A stretch of 53,683 nucleotides of DNA from Frankia alni (GCA_026225295.1 JAMFSN010000187.1:1-53683), one strand, 5' to 3'; shown: positions 32,541 to 41,550, numbered from the stretch's first letter. Made by a program: numbers and translations. The notes: a model not told the origin generated them from the sequence alone.

Positions 32541-33242
32541 ATGCTCGACGACGCCGTAGCCTACGTCGGCCACCAGGTGCACGTGATGCGGCGCCGCGAG
32601 GTCGGAACCCTGCTCTCCTGGCCCGGTGAGCTCGCCGGGCGCACCCTGCTCGACGTCGCCGGCGGCGACGGTTACTGGGCCGGCCAGGCCGCCAAACGGG
32701 GGGCCCGGGCGGTCTGCCTGGACCTCGCCCGGGGCAAGCTGGAGTTCGGCCAGAAGCTGCGCGGGCACCCCGGCCTGGTCGAGGGGGACGCCCTGCGGCT
32801 CCCGTTCGCCGACGGCGCTTTCGATGTGGTCATGTCGGTGTGCGCGATCGAGCACTTCGACGACGGCCCGGCCGCGTTGAGCGAGATGTCGCGGGTCCTG
32901 GCCCCCGGGGGTGATCTGGTCATGTCGGCCGACTCGCTGACCCGGGCCGACCGCTGGCCGGCCCTGTTCGCCCGCCACCGCGAGCGTTACCACGTCAAGT
33001 TCACCTACCCCGGCGACCAGCTGAAGAAGCTGCTCGACGAGGTCGGGCTGGACGTCGTCCGCCAGACCTACATGTTCCGCTCCGAGCGGGCCGAGAAGCT
33101 CTACCTGACCTTGTCGGCCAAGGGTGGCAAGGCCGGGTGGAACGCCGCCGCGGTGCTCTCCCCGCTGGTCAACGCCTCCGACAAGCGCACCCCCGATCTT
33201 TCCGGCAGCGTGGTTCTGACCCACGCGCGGAAGCGGTCGTGA
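32541..33242 (+). CDS. Class I SAM-dependent methyltransferase
   Basis: 233 residues from ATG 32541, 10 bp after the glycosyltransferase. A GTG at 32469 would overlap that gene by 60 bp and add a Pro/Arg-rich tail, so it was rejected. Motif I is LLDVAGGDGYWAGQAAKRG, followed by VCLDLARGKLEF, the acidic SVCAIEHFDDGPAAL, and VLAPGGDLVMSADSL, all typical of Methyltransf_11. RYHVKFTYPGDQLKKLL resembles sugar or lipid-sugar methyltransferases. Its TGA overlaps the GTG of the next small gene. It probably methylates a glycan intermediate; substrate unknown. Confidence 0.87.
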   Translation: MLDDAVAYVGHQVHVMRRREVGTLLSWPGELAGRTLLDVAGGDGYWAGQAAKRGARAVCLDLARGKLEFGQKLRGHPGLVEGDALRLPFADGAFDVVMSVCAIEHFDDGPAALSEMSRVLAPGGDLVMSADSLTRADRWPALFARHRERYHVKFTYPGDQLKKLLDEVGLDVVRQTYMFRSERAEKLYLTLSAKGGKAGWNAAAVLSPLVNASDKRTPDLSGSVVLTHARKRS

Positions 33243-33418
33243 CCGCCCAGCGCCTCCTCGCCGTCACGTTGACGGCCATGCTCTTCGCGATCGTGATCCT
33301 CGGCTTCGGCTTGATTTTCGCGATCTTCGGTCACCGGTACGCCGGGATGGCGGTCGGAGCCGTCTTCTGCGCGCTGATGGTCGCGGGCTTCGTCCGCGAA
33401 GGCCGTCGGTCGAGCTGA
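33239..33418 (+). CDS. Small two-helix membrane protein
   Basis: 59 residues, GTG overlapping the methyltransferase stop (GTGA). Two hydrophobic segments (LLAVTLTAMLFAIVILGFGL and YAGMAVGAVFCALMVAGFV) are joined by a short FAIFGHR loop, and the tail is basic (REGRRSS). No known family. The tight coupling to the methyltransferase and the following GT4 suggests it is translated and may hold soluble enzymes at the membrane, but that is inference. Confidence 0.7.
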   Translation: MTAQRLLAVTLTAMLFAIVILGFGLIFAIFGHRYAGMAVGAVFCALMVAGFVREGRRSS

Positions 33419-33446
33419 CCGACCCCCGATGCTGAACGGCGGCTCG

Positions 33447-34595
33447 ATGCGGATCGGATTCCTGCTCGACCAGCTCCTCGCCCCCGTGCCCGGGGGGACC
33501 GGGCGCTACTCCGGCGAACTGGCGGCCGCGCTGGCCCGGACGGCCGGCCCCGGCGAGGTCGTCACCGGGTGGTGCGCGCGGCATGCCGATCCGGCCGCCG
33601 CGACCGTGGCCGGGGTCACCGGCCCGATCACCCTGCCGCTGCCCCGCCGGGCCCTGGCGGCCGGCTGGCAGCGCGGCCTCGGGCCCGGGCCGTCCGGGGT
33701 CGACCTGGTCCACGCGCCGACCCTGCTGGTCCCACCGACCCGACGGGGGGTCCCGCTGGTGGTCACCGTCCACGATGCGGTGCCCTGGACCCATCCCGAG
33801 ACGCTGACCCCGCACGGCGTGCGGTGGCACCAGGCGATGGGCCAGCGGGTGGCCCGTTCGGCGGCGGCCGTGATCGTGCCCACCCGGGCGGTCGCGGCCG
33901 AGATCGGTCCGCGGCTCGGGATCGGCGCCGACCGGTTGCACGTCATCGGCGAGGGTGTCTCGGCGGCCGTCACGACGGTGCCCCCGGACGCCGCCGAACG
34001 GGCCGCCCGGCTGCGACTACCGGCCGACGGGTATCTGGTCAGCCTGGCCACGCTGGAGCCGCGCAAGGGCCTGGACGTAGCGCTGGCCGCCCTGGCCGAG
34101 CTGGCCGGGTCGGCCCCCCCGCTGCTGCTGGTCGGGGCCCAGGGCTGGGGCGGCCTGGATCCGGCGGCCGAAGCGGCCCGGCTCGGCCTGGCGCCGTCGG
34201 TGGTCCGGGTGATGGGCCGACTGCCCGACGCCGATCTGGCTGTCGTGCTGGCCGGGGCCACCGCGCTGCTGATGCCCAGCCGGGCCGAGGGTTTCGGGCT
34301 GCCGGTCCTCGAGGCGATGGCCAGCGGGGTGCCGGCGATCATCTCCGACGCCCCCGCGCTCGTCGAGGTCGGCGGGGACGCGGTGGTCACGGTGCCGGTC
34401 GGGGAGGCGCCGGCCCTGGCCGCCGCGATCGCCCGGGTGGTCGGGGACGGGGAACTGCGGGAGTCCCTGAGGATGACCGGACTGGCCCGGGCCGGGAAAT
34501 TTACGTGGAATGCCGTCGCGGACGAGTGCTGGGCGCTCTACCGTCGACTTACCGGCACCCCGACCTCGTCGGAGCGGTGGGGGCGGCGGGCGTAG
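33447..34595 (+). CDS. GT4-family glycosyltransferase
   Basis: 382 residues from ATG 33447 (GGCGG 4 bp upstream); an ATG at 33429 adds six residues. It begins MRIGFLLDQLLAPVPGGTGRY, with the GT4 glycine turn, then LVVTVHDAVPWTHPE. The C-half has LATLEPRKGLDVALAALAEL and LMPSRAEGFGLPVLEAMASG, a full E-x7-E motif. It is closely related in layout to the next gene and to the GT4 at 15650, so these are probably mannosyl- or rhamnosyl-type paralogues of one pathway. It follows the small membrane protein within the run. Confidence 0.9.
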   Translation: MRIGFLLDQLLAPVPGGTGRYSGELAAALARTAGPGEVVTGWCARHADPAAATVAGVTGPITLPLPRRALAAGWQRGLGPGPSGVDLVHAPTLLVPPTRRGVPLVVTVHDAVPWTHPETLTPHGVRWHQAMGQRVARSAAAVIVPTRAVAAEIGPRLGIGADRLHVIGEGVSAAVTTVPPDAAERAARLRLPADGYLVSLATLEPRKGLDVALAALAELAGSAPPLLLVGAQGWGGLDPAAEAARLGLAPSVVRVMGRLPDADLAVVLAGATALLMPSRAEGFGLPVLEAMASGVPAIISDAPALVEVGGDAVVTVPVGEAPALAAAIARVVGDGELRESLRMTGLARAGKFTWNAVADECWALYRRLTGTPTSSERWGRRA

Positions 34596-34642
34596 TCTTG
34601 CCAGCTGTAACCAATGGGCCGCGATTCGACAGGGGGAGCGCC

Positions 34643-35776
34643 GTGGGACCCCGGGTGCTTGTCGACGCAACCGCGGTGCCGGCCGACCGCGGCGGAGTCG
34701 GACGCTATGTGGACGGGCTGGTTTCAGCCCTCGGCGCCGCCGGTGCCGATCTTGCGCTCGTCTGCCAGCGATCCGATGCCGAGCGGTTCGGCCGGATGGC
34801 CCCGGACGCCAAGATCGTTCCGGGTCCGGCCGCCATCGCGCACCGACCGGCCCGGCTGGCCTGGGAACAGACCGGCCTGCCGCTGGTCGCTCAGCAGGTC
34901 AACGCCGATGTGATCCACTCGCCGCACTACACGATGCCGCTGCGGTCCGGGCGGCCCGTCTGCGTGACCATCCACGACGTCACGTTCTTCACCGAGCCGG
35001 AGATGCACACGGCGGTGAAGGGCACCTTCTTCCGCTCCGCGATGCGGACGGCGGTCCGGCGGGCCAGCCGGATCATCGTGCCGTCCAAGGCGACCCGGGA
35101 CGAGCTGGTCCGGGTGCTGGAAGGGGACCCGACCACCACCGACGTGGCGTACCACGGCGTCGACATGACGACCTTCCACCCGCCCACCGAGGACGAGAAG
35201 CGGCGCGTCAAGCTGCGGCTCGGCCTGGGCGACAGCCGGTACGTGGCCTTCCTGGGCATGCTGGAGCCGCGGAAGAACGTCCCGAGCCTGATCGCCGGCT
35301 GGGCCGAGGCGGTCCACTGGCGGGACGAGCCACCGGCCCTGGTGCTGGCCGGCGGGTCCGGCTGGGACGACGACGTCGACGCGGCGGTGGCCGCGGTGCC
35401 CAGCCACCTGCGGGTGATCCGGCCCGGCTACCTGCGCTTCTCCGACCTGCCCGGGTTTCTGGGCGGATCCGAGGTGGTCGCCTACCCGTCCCACGGCGAA
35501 GGATTCGGCCTGCCGGTCCTGGAGGCCATGGCGTGCGGCGCTCCGGTGCTGACCACCCCCCGGCTGTCCTTGCCCGAGGTGGGCGGGGACGCCGTCGCCT
35601 ACACCCAGCCCGACTCCGACTCGATCGCCCGCGACCTGAGCGCGCTGCTCGACGACGCCGAGCGCCGTTCCCAGCTGGCGGCGGCGGGGGTCGCCCGGGC
35701 CCGCGAGTTCACCTGGGCGGCGAGCGCCGAGGCCCACCTGGCGAGCTACGCCCGGGCCCTGGCCGACGACCGCTGA
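34643..35776 (+). CDS. GT4-family glycosyltransferase
   Basis: 377 residues. GTG 34643 is preceded by GGGGGAG at 4-5 bp. The N-half starts VGPRVLVDATAVPADRGGVGRY, then VIHSPHYTMPLRSG and CVTIHDVTFFTEPEMH. FLGMLEPRKNVPSLIAGW and SHGEGFGLPVLEAMACG in the C-half give the donor-binding Lys and the E-x7-E motif. It is full length. A TAGTCT box (34593-34598) overlaps the end of the preceding gene and may be a -10 box. It precedes the wbbL-like gene by 65 bp. Confidence 0.9.
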   Translation: MGPRVLVDATAVPADRGGVGRYVDGLVSALGAAGADLALVCQRSDAERFGRMAPDAKIVPGPAAIAHRPARLAWEQTGLPLVAQQVNADVIHSPHYTMPLRSGRPVCVTIHDVTFFTEPEMHTAVKGTFFRSAMRTAVRRASRIIVPSKATRDELVRVLEGDPTTTDVAYHGVDMTTFHPPTEDEKRRVKLRLGLGDSRYVAFLGMLEPRKNVPSLIAGWAEAVHWRDEPPALVLAGGSGWDDDVDAAVAAVPSHLRVIRPGYLRFSDLPGFLGGSEVVAYPSHGEGFGLPVLEAMACGAPVLTTPRLSLPEVGGDAVAYTQPDSDSIARDLSALLDDAERRSQLAAAGVARAREFTWAASAEAHLASYARALADDR

Positions 35777-35841
35777 TCCCCAGGCGTCACAATTGGCGCT
35801 GAGCCCACGGCGGATTCGCCGGGGGGTGATCGGGAGGTGGC

Positions 35842-36756
35842 GTGGTTGTGGGTGCCGAGCCGGAGGTCCGGGTGGTGGTGGTCACCTACCACTCCGGTGA
35901 GGTGATCGGGACGTTTCTCGACACCCTGGCCAAGGCGACCAGTCGGCCCTACGAGGTGGTCATCGCCGACAACTCGCCGAAGCTGGACGAAGGCACCGCG
36001 GCGGCCGGTGAGCGGCCCGAGGCCCGCCTGCTGCGGACCGGGAGCAACCTGGGCTACGGCGCCGCCGCCAACCGGGGCGCGGCCGGGGCGGCCGCCCCGT
36101 GGCTGCTGATCTCCAACGCCGACATCGCGTTCCGGCCCGGGGCCCTTGACGAGCTGCTCGACGCCGAGGCCCGGTGGCCGTCCGCGGGGGTCTTCGGACC
36201 GGGCATCATCAACCCGGGCGGCGTGCTGTACCCGTCGGCCCGGGCGCTGCCGTCGCTGGGCCGGGGGACCGGCCACGCCCTGCTGGGCTGGTGCTGGCCG
36301 ACCAACCCCTGGACGGCCTCCTACCGCAACGAGCGGGGCGCGCCGCACGAGCAGATCACCGGCTGGCTGTCGGGTTCCTGTCAGCTGGTCCGCCGGGTCG
36401 CCTTCGAGGGCGTCCGGGGCTTCGACGAGTCGTACTTCATGTTCATGGAGGACGTCGACCTCGATCGCCGGATCGGGGTGGCCGGTTGGCAGAACGTGTA
36501 CGTCCCGGCGGCCGTGGTGGAACATCTGGGCGGCCATTCCACCCAGCGCACGTCCCGGCGGATGGTGATCGCCCACCATCGCAGCCTGTACCGGTACCTG
36601 GGCCGGCGGTACGCGGGGCCGGCCTGGTTGCCGCTGCGATGGGCGCTCGGGGCGGCGCTCGCGGCCCGGCTCGTGGTCGCGTTGGTCTTCGCGAAGGACA
36701 GCGCCGGGGCGGCGGCGACCCGCTCGGCTGAACTCCTGGAGAACTCTTCACCCTGA
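35842..36756 (+). CDS. wbbL: WbbL-like GT2 (probable rhamnosyltransferase)
   Basis: 304 residues from GTG 35842 (GGAGG 4 bp upstream; GTG 35848 also possible). It begins VRVVVVTYHSGEVIGTFLDT, then VVIADNS and LRTGSNLGYGAAANRG, LISNADIAF (DxD-like), and FDESYFMFMEDVDLDRRI (acidic catalytic segment), a WbbL/rhamnosyltransferase-type GT2. In mycobacteria wbbL1 lies between rmlD and manB and transfers rhamnose to GlcNAc-PP-decaprenol to link arabinogalactan to peptidoglycan. The next gene is manB here too, so orthology is likely but not proven. The C-terminal helix is weakly hydrophobic. Confidence 0.8.
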   Translation: MVVGAEPEVRVVVVTYHSGEVIGTFLDTLAKATSRPYEVVIADNSPKLDEGTAAAGERPEARLLRTGSNLGYGAAANRGAAGAAAPWLLISNADIAFRPGALDELLDAEARWPSAGVFGPGIINPGGVLYPSARALPSLGRGTGHALLGWCWPTNPWTASYRNERGAPHEQITGWLSGSCQLVRRVAFEGVRGFDESYFMFMEDVDLDRRIGVAGWQNVYVPAAVVEHLGGHSTQRTSRRMVIAHHRSLYRYLGRRYAGPAWLPLRWALGAALAARLVVALVFAKDSAGAAATRSAELLENSSP

Positions 36757-36817
36757 CGCGCGCCCTGATCGGAGTCCGCCACACCAGGCGGTCCTGACTC
36801 TGCGAGACTGTCCCGTC

Positions 36818-37891
36818 ATGGACGCAGTGATGCTGGTCGGGGGACAAGGCACCCGACTGCGACCGTTGACGATGTCAGCACCCAAACCCATGCTGCCGGT
36901 GGCCGGTGTACCGGTGACGGCCCATATGCTGGCTCGGGCCCGCGACGCCGGGATCGATCACGTGATCCTCGCGACCTCGTACCGGGCGGAGGTCTTCGAG
37001 CAGTACTTCGGGGACGGTTCCGAGGTCGGGATCGAGCTCGAATACATCACCGAGGTGGAGCCGCTCGGCACCGGAGGCGGCATCCGCAACGTCGCCGACC
37101 GGCTGCGCTGCGGCGCGGACGACCCGGTGGTCATCTTCAACGGGGATGTGTTGTCCGGGCTGGACCTCGGGGCACTGATCCGGCGGCACTCCGACACCGG
37201 CGCCGATGTGACGTTGCATCTGCACGAGGTCGAGGACCCGCGCGCGTTCGGCGTCGTACCGGTCACCCCGGACGGTCGGGTGCTGGAGTTTCTCGAAAAG
37301 ACGCCCGATCCGCCCACGAACCTCATCAACGCCGGCTGCTACGTCTTCCGCCGGTCGGTGCTGGAAGCCATTCCGGCCGGCCGGCCGGTGTCGGTGGAGC
37401 GGGAGACGTTCCCCGGGCTGCTCGCGGACGGGGCCCACGTCGCCGGCTACATCGACAACACCTACTGGCTGGACCTGGGCACGCCGGCCGCGTTCGTGCA
37501 GGGCTCGGCCGATCTGGTGACCGGGCGGATGCCGTCGTCGGCGCTGCCCGGACCGGTCGGGGAGTCCCTGGTGCTGCCGGGGGCGGTCGTGGCCGCGGAC
37601 GCCAAGCTGGGCAACGGCACGACGGTCGGCGCGGGCGCCCGGGTCGGCCCGGGCGCGGTGGTGGACGCCACGGTGCTGTTCGACGGGGCGTCGGTGGGGG
37701 CCCGGGCCCAGGTGACCGGCTCGGTGATCGGGCGGGACGCGATCATCGGCGAGGGGGTCGTCCTCGACGGGGTGGTCATCGGGGACGGGGCCCGCGTGGA
37801 GCCGGGCAACGAGCTGCGCGACGGCCTGCGGGTCTTCCCGGGCGCCGTCCTGGCCGCCGGGTCGGTCCGCTTCAGCTCCGACCGGTCCTGA
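36818..37891 (+). CDS. manB: Mannose-1-phosphate guanylyltransferase
   Basis: 357 residues. The nucleotidyltransferase signature AVMLVGGQGTRLRPLT and the PKPMLPVAG segment open the protein. EPLGTGGGIRN, FNGDVL (metal Asp) and VVDEVEDPRAFG-type features (HEVEDPRAFGVV), then LEFLEKTPDPPTNLINAGCY, complete the catalytic domain. From about residue 250 left-handed-helix hexapeptides follow (VLPGAVVAADAKLGNGTTVG, VTGSVIGRDAIIGEGVVLDG), as in GDP-mannose pyrophosphorylases. It makes GDP-mannose from mannose-1-P and GTP for mannosylation. A GAGACT box lies 8 bp before the ATG, so a leaderless transcript is possible. The name follows the mycobacterial use (Rv3264c). Confidence 0.9.
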   Translation: MDAVMLVGGQGTRLRPLTMSAPKPMLPVAGVPVTAHMLARARDAGIDHVILATSYRAEVFEQYFGDGSEVGIELEYITEVEPLGTGGGIRNVADRLRCGADDPVVIFNGDVLSGLDLGALIRRHSDTGADVTLHLHEVEDPRAFGVVPVTPDGRVLEFLEKTPDPPTNLINAGCYVFRRSVLEAIPAGRPVSVERETFPGLLADGAHVAGYIDNTYWLDLGTPAAFVQGSADLVTGRMPSSALPGPVGESLVLPGAVVAADAKLGNGTTVGAGARVGPGAVVDATVLFDGASVGARAQVTGSVIGRDAIIGEGVVLDGVVIGDGARVEPGNELRDGLRVFPGAVLAAGSVRFSSDRS

Positions 37892-37936
37892 CCCACCGGG
37901 CCGGCCAGCCGAGCGGCAGCCGGTAGGCATCAGCCG

Positions 37937-38349
37937 CTACGACCCCAGGTCCCGCGCCATCCATCCAGGCGCGTCCAGCCGCACGGCGCTGTTCCCGACG
38001 AGCTGTTGAAGAGTCTCCTCGATCTCCGGGAGAGGTCCCACCCCTACCTGTTGCTCCCACCGCTCGCGCAGTTCGTCAAAGATCGCTTCACCCTCCCGCA
38101 ACATCGCGAATCCATGGTCGGTGACCTGCAGACGCATCCGCCGTCCGTCGGTTGCATCGGGTTCGCGCGCCACGTAGTCGCGTTCCTCCAGGACGGCGAT
38201 CGTCTTGGCGGCGGCCTGTTTGGTGACCAGCATCCGTCGGCCGAGCTCGGAAGCGTTGTCGGCGCCGGACAAGATCGCGCGCAAGGCGAAGTCATGCACC
38301 GGCCGAACGTCCTCGTACCCGCGCGCGGCCAGTTCGGCGGACCTTCCGT
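37937..38349 (-). pseudogene. MarR-family regulator lacking its N-terminus
   Basis: The body is a good MarR winged helix: SELGRRMLVTKQAAAKTIAV is the recognition region, EERDYVAREPDATDGRRMRL the wing, and the C-terminal dimer helix follows. The reading frame stays protein-like upstream of the first GTG (38299): SAELAARGYEDVRPVHDF fits the usual first helices, then stops being MarR-like at about 38347, with a TGA at 38369-38371. That is exactly where a hydrolase tail on the other strand begins. Thus 25-30 N-terminal residues and the start are missing. A shortened protein from GTG 38299 would lack the first helix and probably not fold as a dimer. Confidence 0.6.
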
Positions 38350-38475
38350 CAGGTGGCCGCGGCCGAAGTCACCGCGGTGCGACTGGAGGGGGTCGGCCAT
38401 CTGGTGGCGCAGGAAGCCCCCGAGGCACTCTCGGCCGCGCTCCTGGCCTTCGTGGACCGCGTCGACCACGGATAA
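38347..38475 (+). pseudogene. C-terminal remnant of an alpha/beta-hydrolase
   Basis: On the plus strand the frame ending at TAA 38473-38475 reads RQVAAAEVTAVRLEGVGHLV, then AQEAPEALSAALLAFVDRV. This is the last strand, the catalytic-His loop (GVGHLVAQEAPE) and the terminal helix of the alpha/beta-hydrolase fold. Nothing of the nucleophile or lid is present upstream, and its 5' limit coincides with the break in the MarR gene. Both are therefore read as the two sides of one deletion or inversion junction. Confidence 0.6.
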
Positions 38476-38548
38476 CAGCGGACGGGGCGCAGGGTTCACA
38501 TCCCGCGCCGCCTCCCGGGCTGGTTGCCGGCCGCTGTGAGTCGGCGAC

Positions 38549-39871
38549 TCAGCGGCGCAGCAGGAACGACGCGGCGTCGCGGGGCGGCCGGTCGGCGGGC
38601 TCGTGGGTCGGGTAGCCGACACCGACCGCGCCCATCGGCTGCCAGTCCGACGGCAGGTCGAGGACGGTGCGGACCACGTCGGCGCAGAACAAGGTCGAGG
38701 AGACCCAGCACGAGCCGAGGTCCTCGGCGGCCAGCGCGATCAGGAAGTTCTGCACCCCGGCGCCCATGGCCACGGTGAACATGCGGTCTTCGGCGGCCGC
38801 CCGGCGGGTATCGGGATACGGATGCGACCCGTCCACCACCAGGCACGGGACGACCAGCACCGGCGCGCCCCGCAGGACGTCGCCGCGTCGCAGCCGCCGC
38901 GCGACCGCGCTGGCGTCGAACCCGTCGGCGCGCAGGTCGGCCGCCCACGCGTCCGTCATCGCGTCGAGCAGGTGGTCCCGGGCCGCCGTGACGACCACGA
39001 ACCGCCACGGGGTGGTGTGGTGCGGGGCCGGGGCGGTCACCGCCACCGCGACCGCCCGCTCGATCGAGTCGGGCGGGACCGGCTTGTCGGCAAAGTCGCG
39101 CACCGTCCGGCGAGCGGTGACCGCGTCGCGCCGGGCTTCGGCGGTACCGAGGCGGAACAGGTCCTCAGCGGCCGGGCGGACCAGAGGGGTCACTCCGCGC
39201 CCGTCGTCGGGCAGCACCGCGAACCCGCGGACCACGGCCACCGGTACCGCGCCCAGCTTGCCTTTCACCAGTTCACCGGCGGCGGCCAGCTCGTCGGCGT
39301 CGGCTACCTCGGTCATCCCCAGCTCGTTGCCGTAGCTGTCGACGTCGCCGATGTGACTGCGCAACGCAGCCATTCCGGCCACCCCGATCGCCAGGTCGGT
39401 GAGACCGATCCGCCATGGGCGGCCCGCCGTGTCGCTGATGATGACGGCGACATCCGCGCCGGTCAGGACCCGCAGGGCGGCCCGCAGCGACCGCGCGCTG
39501 GCGTCCGGATCGACCGGCAGCAGCGCGATCTCGTCGGCATCGACGTTCGAGGCGTCGACTCCGGCGCTGGCCAGGACAAAGCCGTGGCGCGTCTCGACAA
39601 TGCGGGTGGGTCCGCGGCTCGCCACGACCCGGGTCGTCTCGGCGTCGATAGCCGCCTGCCGGACCGCCTCCCGGTCCCCCTCGACGTGGATCAGTCGACC
39701 CTCCGCCTTGGAGACGATCTTCGAGGTGACGACGACCACGTCGCCGTCCACGAGCGGCTCGTTCAGCGTCTCGGCGATCACTGCGGCCAGGTCGGTGCCC
39801 GGTCGCACCTCGCCGATCCCGACGACCCCGAAGACTTCCAACCGGGCCGGGGGGGTGGTCCGGTCAGACAC
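38549..39871 (-). CDS. fbiB: Coenzyme F420:L-glutamate ligase / dehydro-F420 reductase
   Basis: 440 residues, the usual two-domain mycobacterial FbiB. Residues 1-245 are CofE-like: [38 protein letters not shown], and [20 protein letters not shown], the metal- and GTP-binding segments. Residues 250-440 are an FMN nitroreductase domain, [20 protein letters not shown], ending [13 protein letters not shown]. FbiB adds the gamma-glutamate tail to F420 and reduces dehydro-F420-0. The GTG start lies 8 bp inside the end of fbiA, so the two are coupled. Third gene of the tetR-fbiA-fbiB unit. Confidence 0.95.
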   Translation of the reverse strand: MSDRTTPPARLEVFGVVGIGEVRPGTDLAAVIAETLNEPLVDGDVVVVTSKIVSKAEGRLIHVEGDREAVRQAAIDAETTRVVASRGPTRIVETRHGFVLASAGVDASNVDADEIALLPVDPDASARSLRAALRVLTGADVAVIISDTAGRPWRIGLTDLAIGVAGMAALRSHIGDVDSYGNELGMTEVADADELAAAGELVKGKLGAVPVAVVRGFAVLPDDGRGVTPLVRPAAEDLFRLGTAEARRDAVTARRTVRDFADKPVPPDSIERAVAVAVTAPAPHHTTPWRFVVVTAARDHLLDAMTDAWAADLRADGFDASAVARRLRRGDVLRGAPVLVVPCLVVDGSHPYPDTRRAAAEDRMFTVAMGAGVQNFLIALAAEDLGSCWVSSTLFCADVVRTVLDLPSDWQPMGAVGVGYPTHEPADRPPRDAASFLLRR

Positions 39872-40817
39872 CGGCGAGCTCCAGCGCGGCCCGGGCGATC
39901 GCGGCCGTGGCGGTGACGTCGGTCATGAACAGCGGTCGCGCCACGACGGTCACGCCCCCGGGCGCCGCGGCGGCGGTATCGGCGTCGGCGGTGTCGACGA
40001 GCCACCCGTCGAGCAGGCCGCCCGCCGCGCGCGCGCCGTAGTGGGCGGCCACCGCCGCCGCGGTCGTTTCGACGCCGATCGCGGTCAGGCAGGCGTCGGC
40101 CATGCCCCGCACCGGGGCGCCCCCGATGATCGGCGAGACGCCGACGACCGGTGCGCCCCCGGTGCGCACCGCGTCGGCGATGCCGGGTACCGCGAGGATC
40201 GTTCCGATGGAGACCACCGGGTTGGACGGGGGGAACAGAACCACGTCGGCGGCGGCGATCGCCTCGAGCACCCCGGGCGCGGGCTTCGCGTCCTCGGCGC
40301 CGACCGGGATGATCGACTCCGCGGGTGACCCGGCGTGCAGCCGCAGCCACCACTCCTGGAAGTGGATGGCCCGCCGGTCGTCGCCCGCGAGCACCACGTG
40401 GGTCTCGACCCGGTCGTCGCTCATCGGCAGCAGCGTGACGCCGGGCTTCCACCGCTCGCACAGGGCGGCGGTGACCGCCGACAGGGCGTACCCGGCGGCC
40501 AGCATCTCCGTGCGGACCAGGTGGGTGGCCAGGTCGCGGTCCCCGAGCCCGAACCACGCGGGGCCCACCCCGTAGGCGGCCAGCTCGTCCTGCACGGCGA
40601 ACGTCTCGTCCTCGCGGCCCCAGCCGCGCGCGGCCGAGATGCCGCCGCCCAGGGTGTACATCACGGTGTCGAGATCCGGGCACACGCGCAGGCCGTGCAG
40701 GGAGATGTCGTCGCCGGTGTTGCCGATGACCGTCACCTCGGCCTCGGGAACGGCCGCCCGCAGGCCGACCAGGAACCGGGCGGCGCCGATCCCACCGGCC
40801 AGGGCGGCGATCTTCAC
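39864..40817 (-). CDS. fbiA: 2-phospho-lactate/phosphoenolpyruvyl transferase of F420 synthesis
   Basis: 317 residues. [16 protein letters not shown] opens the CofD/FbiA fold. [29 protein letters not shown] carries the conserved NTGDD metal/substrate motif, [15 protein letters not shown] and [15 protein letters not shown] follow, and [16 protein letters not shown] is the 7,8-didemethyl-8-hydroxy-5-deazariboflavin (Fo) site region. FbiA joins the activated PEP/lactyl phosphate group to Fo, giving (dehydro-)F420-0. GTG at 40817 overlaps the TetR stop (GTGA). The activating enzyme FbiD is not in the window. Confidence 0.95.
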   Translation of the reverse strand: MKIAALAGGIGAARFLVGLRAAVPEAEVTVIGNTGDDISLHGLRVCPDLDTVMYTLGGGISAARGWGREDETFAVQDELAAYGVGPAWFGLGDRDLATHLVRTEMLAAGYALSAVTAALCERWKPGVTLLPMSDDRVETHVVLAGDDRRAIHFQEWWLRLHAGSPAESIIPVGAEDAKPAPGVLEAIAAADVVLFPPSNPVVSIGTILAVPGIADAVRTGGAPVVGVSPIIGGAPVRGMADACLTAIGVETTAAAVAAHYGARAAGGLLDGWLVDTADADTAAAAPGGVTVVARPLFMTDVTATAAIARAALELAGV

Positions 40818-41365
40818 GTCGTCACCGGCGTACCGGCCAGCGCGGACAGCAGGTACCGGACCAGGGCGCTGGCCGGGCGGACCGGGACCGGGTTGGCCAG
40901 CGCGCCCTCGATCGCGGCGACCACCGCCTCGGCGGCCATCTCCCGGTCGTAGGCGGGCACGAGATCGACCACCGTGTCGGCGGCCAGGTCGCGCAGCCAG
41001 GCGTGCAGCCGCTCGTGGTAGGCGAGCACCGCGGGGGAGTGCGGCGCCCGTTCGGCGACGCAGGGATGCAGCGTGCGGCGCTGCTCGACCGAATCCAGGG
41101 CGGTGAACAGCTTCGTCGCGGCCAGGCCCCGCAACGCGCCGATGCGGGCCGTCTCGCCGTCGAGCAGGCGGTTGAGGACCGCCGCGAACGCGTCGTCCTT
41201 GGACCGGAAGTACCAGTAGACCGAGCCGGGCTCGATGCCGGCGGCGCGGGCGATCTCAGCGACCGAGGTGGCCGCGAAGCCGCGCGCCAGGAACTGTTCC
41301 TCCGCCACGAGGAGCAGCGCTTCGATCCGCTGCTCGCGGGGGACCTCCTGGCGGTTGCGGGGCAC
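40814..41365 (-). CDS. TetR-family regulator of the fbiAB operon
   Basis: 183 residues. The N-terminal HTH is clear: LLVAEEQFLARGFAATSVAEIARAAGIEPGSVYWYFRSKDD, the standard TetR three-helix pattern with the GSVYWYF recognition turn. The C-terminal all-helical part is the ligand/dimer domain (LRDLAADTVVDLVPAY, AVVAAIEGALANPV). It is the first gene of the unit; its stop overlaps fbiA. The GTG start lies 6 bp after a TAACCT box, so the mRNA appears leaderless, and an inverted repeat spans that box. It therefore probably represses tetR-fbiA-fbiB, and perhaps divergent fbiC. Ligand unknown. Confidence 0.9.
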   Translation of the reverse strand: MPRNRQEVPREQRIEALLLVAEEQFLARGFAATSVAEIARAAGIEPGSVYWYFRSKDDAFAAVLNRLLDGETARIGALRGLAATKLFTALDSVEQRRTLHPCVAERAPHSPAVLAYHERLHAWLRDLAADTVVDLVPAYDREMAAEAVVAAIEGALANPVPVRPASALVRYLLSALAGTPVTT

Positions 41366-41387
41366 CCGCCCAGGTTAGCCGGGCGGG
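41365..41387 (-). promoter_or_regulatory. Leaderless promoter and probable TetR operator
   Basis: CCCGCCC (41365-41371) and GGGCGGG (41381-41387) form a perfect 7-bp inverted repeat with the 9-bp spacer AGGTTAGCC. Read on the minus strand the spacer contains TAACCT, a TANNNT -10 box 6 bp before the tetR GTG. A repressor bound here would cover the -10 and start point. Feature interpretation is inferred from position. Confidence 0.55.
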
Positions 41388-41512
41388 CCCCTCCCGGTCA
41401 CGGGACGCCCGCATCTCTTGACGGAGCATTGAGAGCGCTGTCGGATGGACGCGGCGGTGTCATCCCGGACTCCCGATCCCCGCTGGAGGGCCCCATGTCC
41501 GTCCCCACGCCC
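41388..41512 (+). promoter_or_regulatory. fbiC upstream region
   Basis: TTGACG at 41418-41423 is a good -35 for fbiC, but no clear TANNNT box follows at 16-18 bp (TCGGAT is the nearest). The fbiC ribosome site GAGGAG is at 41541-41546. No riboswitch-like structure is obvious. Confidence 0.35.
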
Positions 41513-41543
41513 AGCAGTGCGCCGAGCCGAGCAGTGCGCCGAG
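41513..41543. repeat. 14-bp direct repeat before fbiC
   Basis: AGCAGTGCGCCGAG occurs at 41513-41526 and 41530-41543, a 17-bp period. The second copy contains part of the GAGGAG ribosome site of fbiC, so the duplication lies in its leader. Confidence 0.8.
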
Positions 41544-41550
41544 GAGACCA

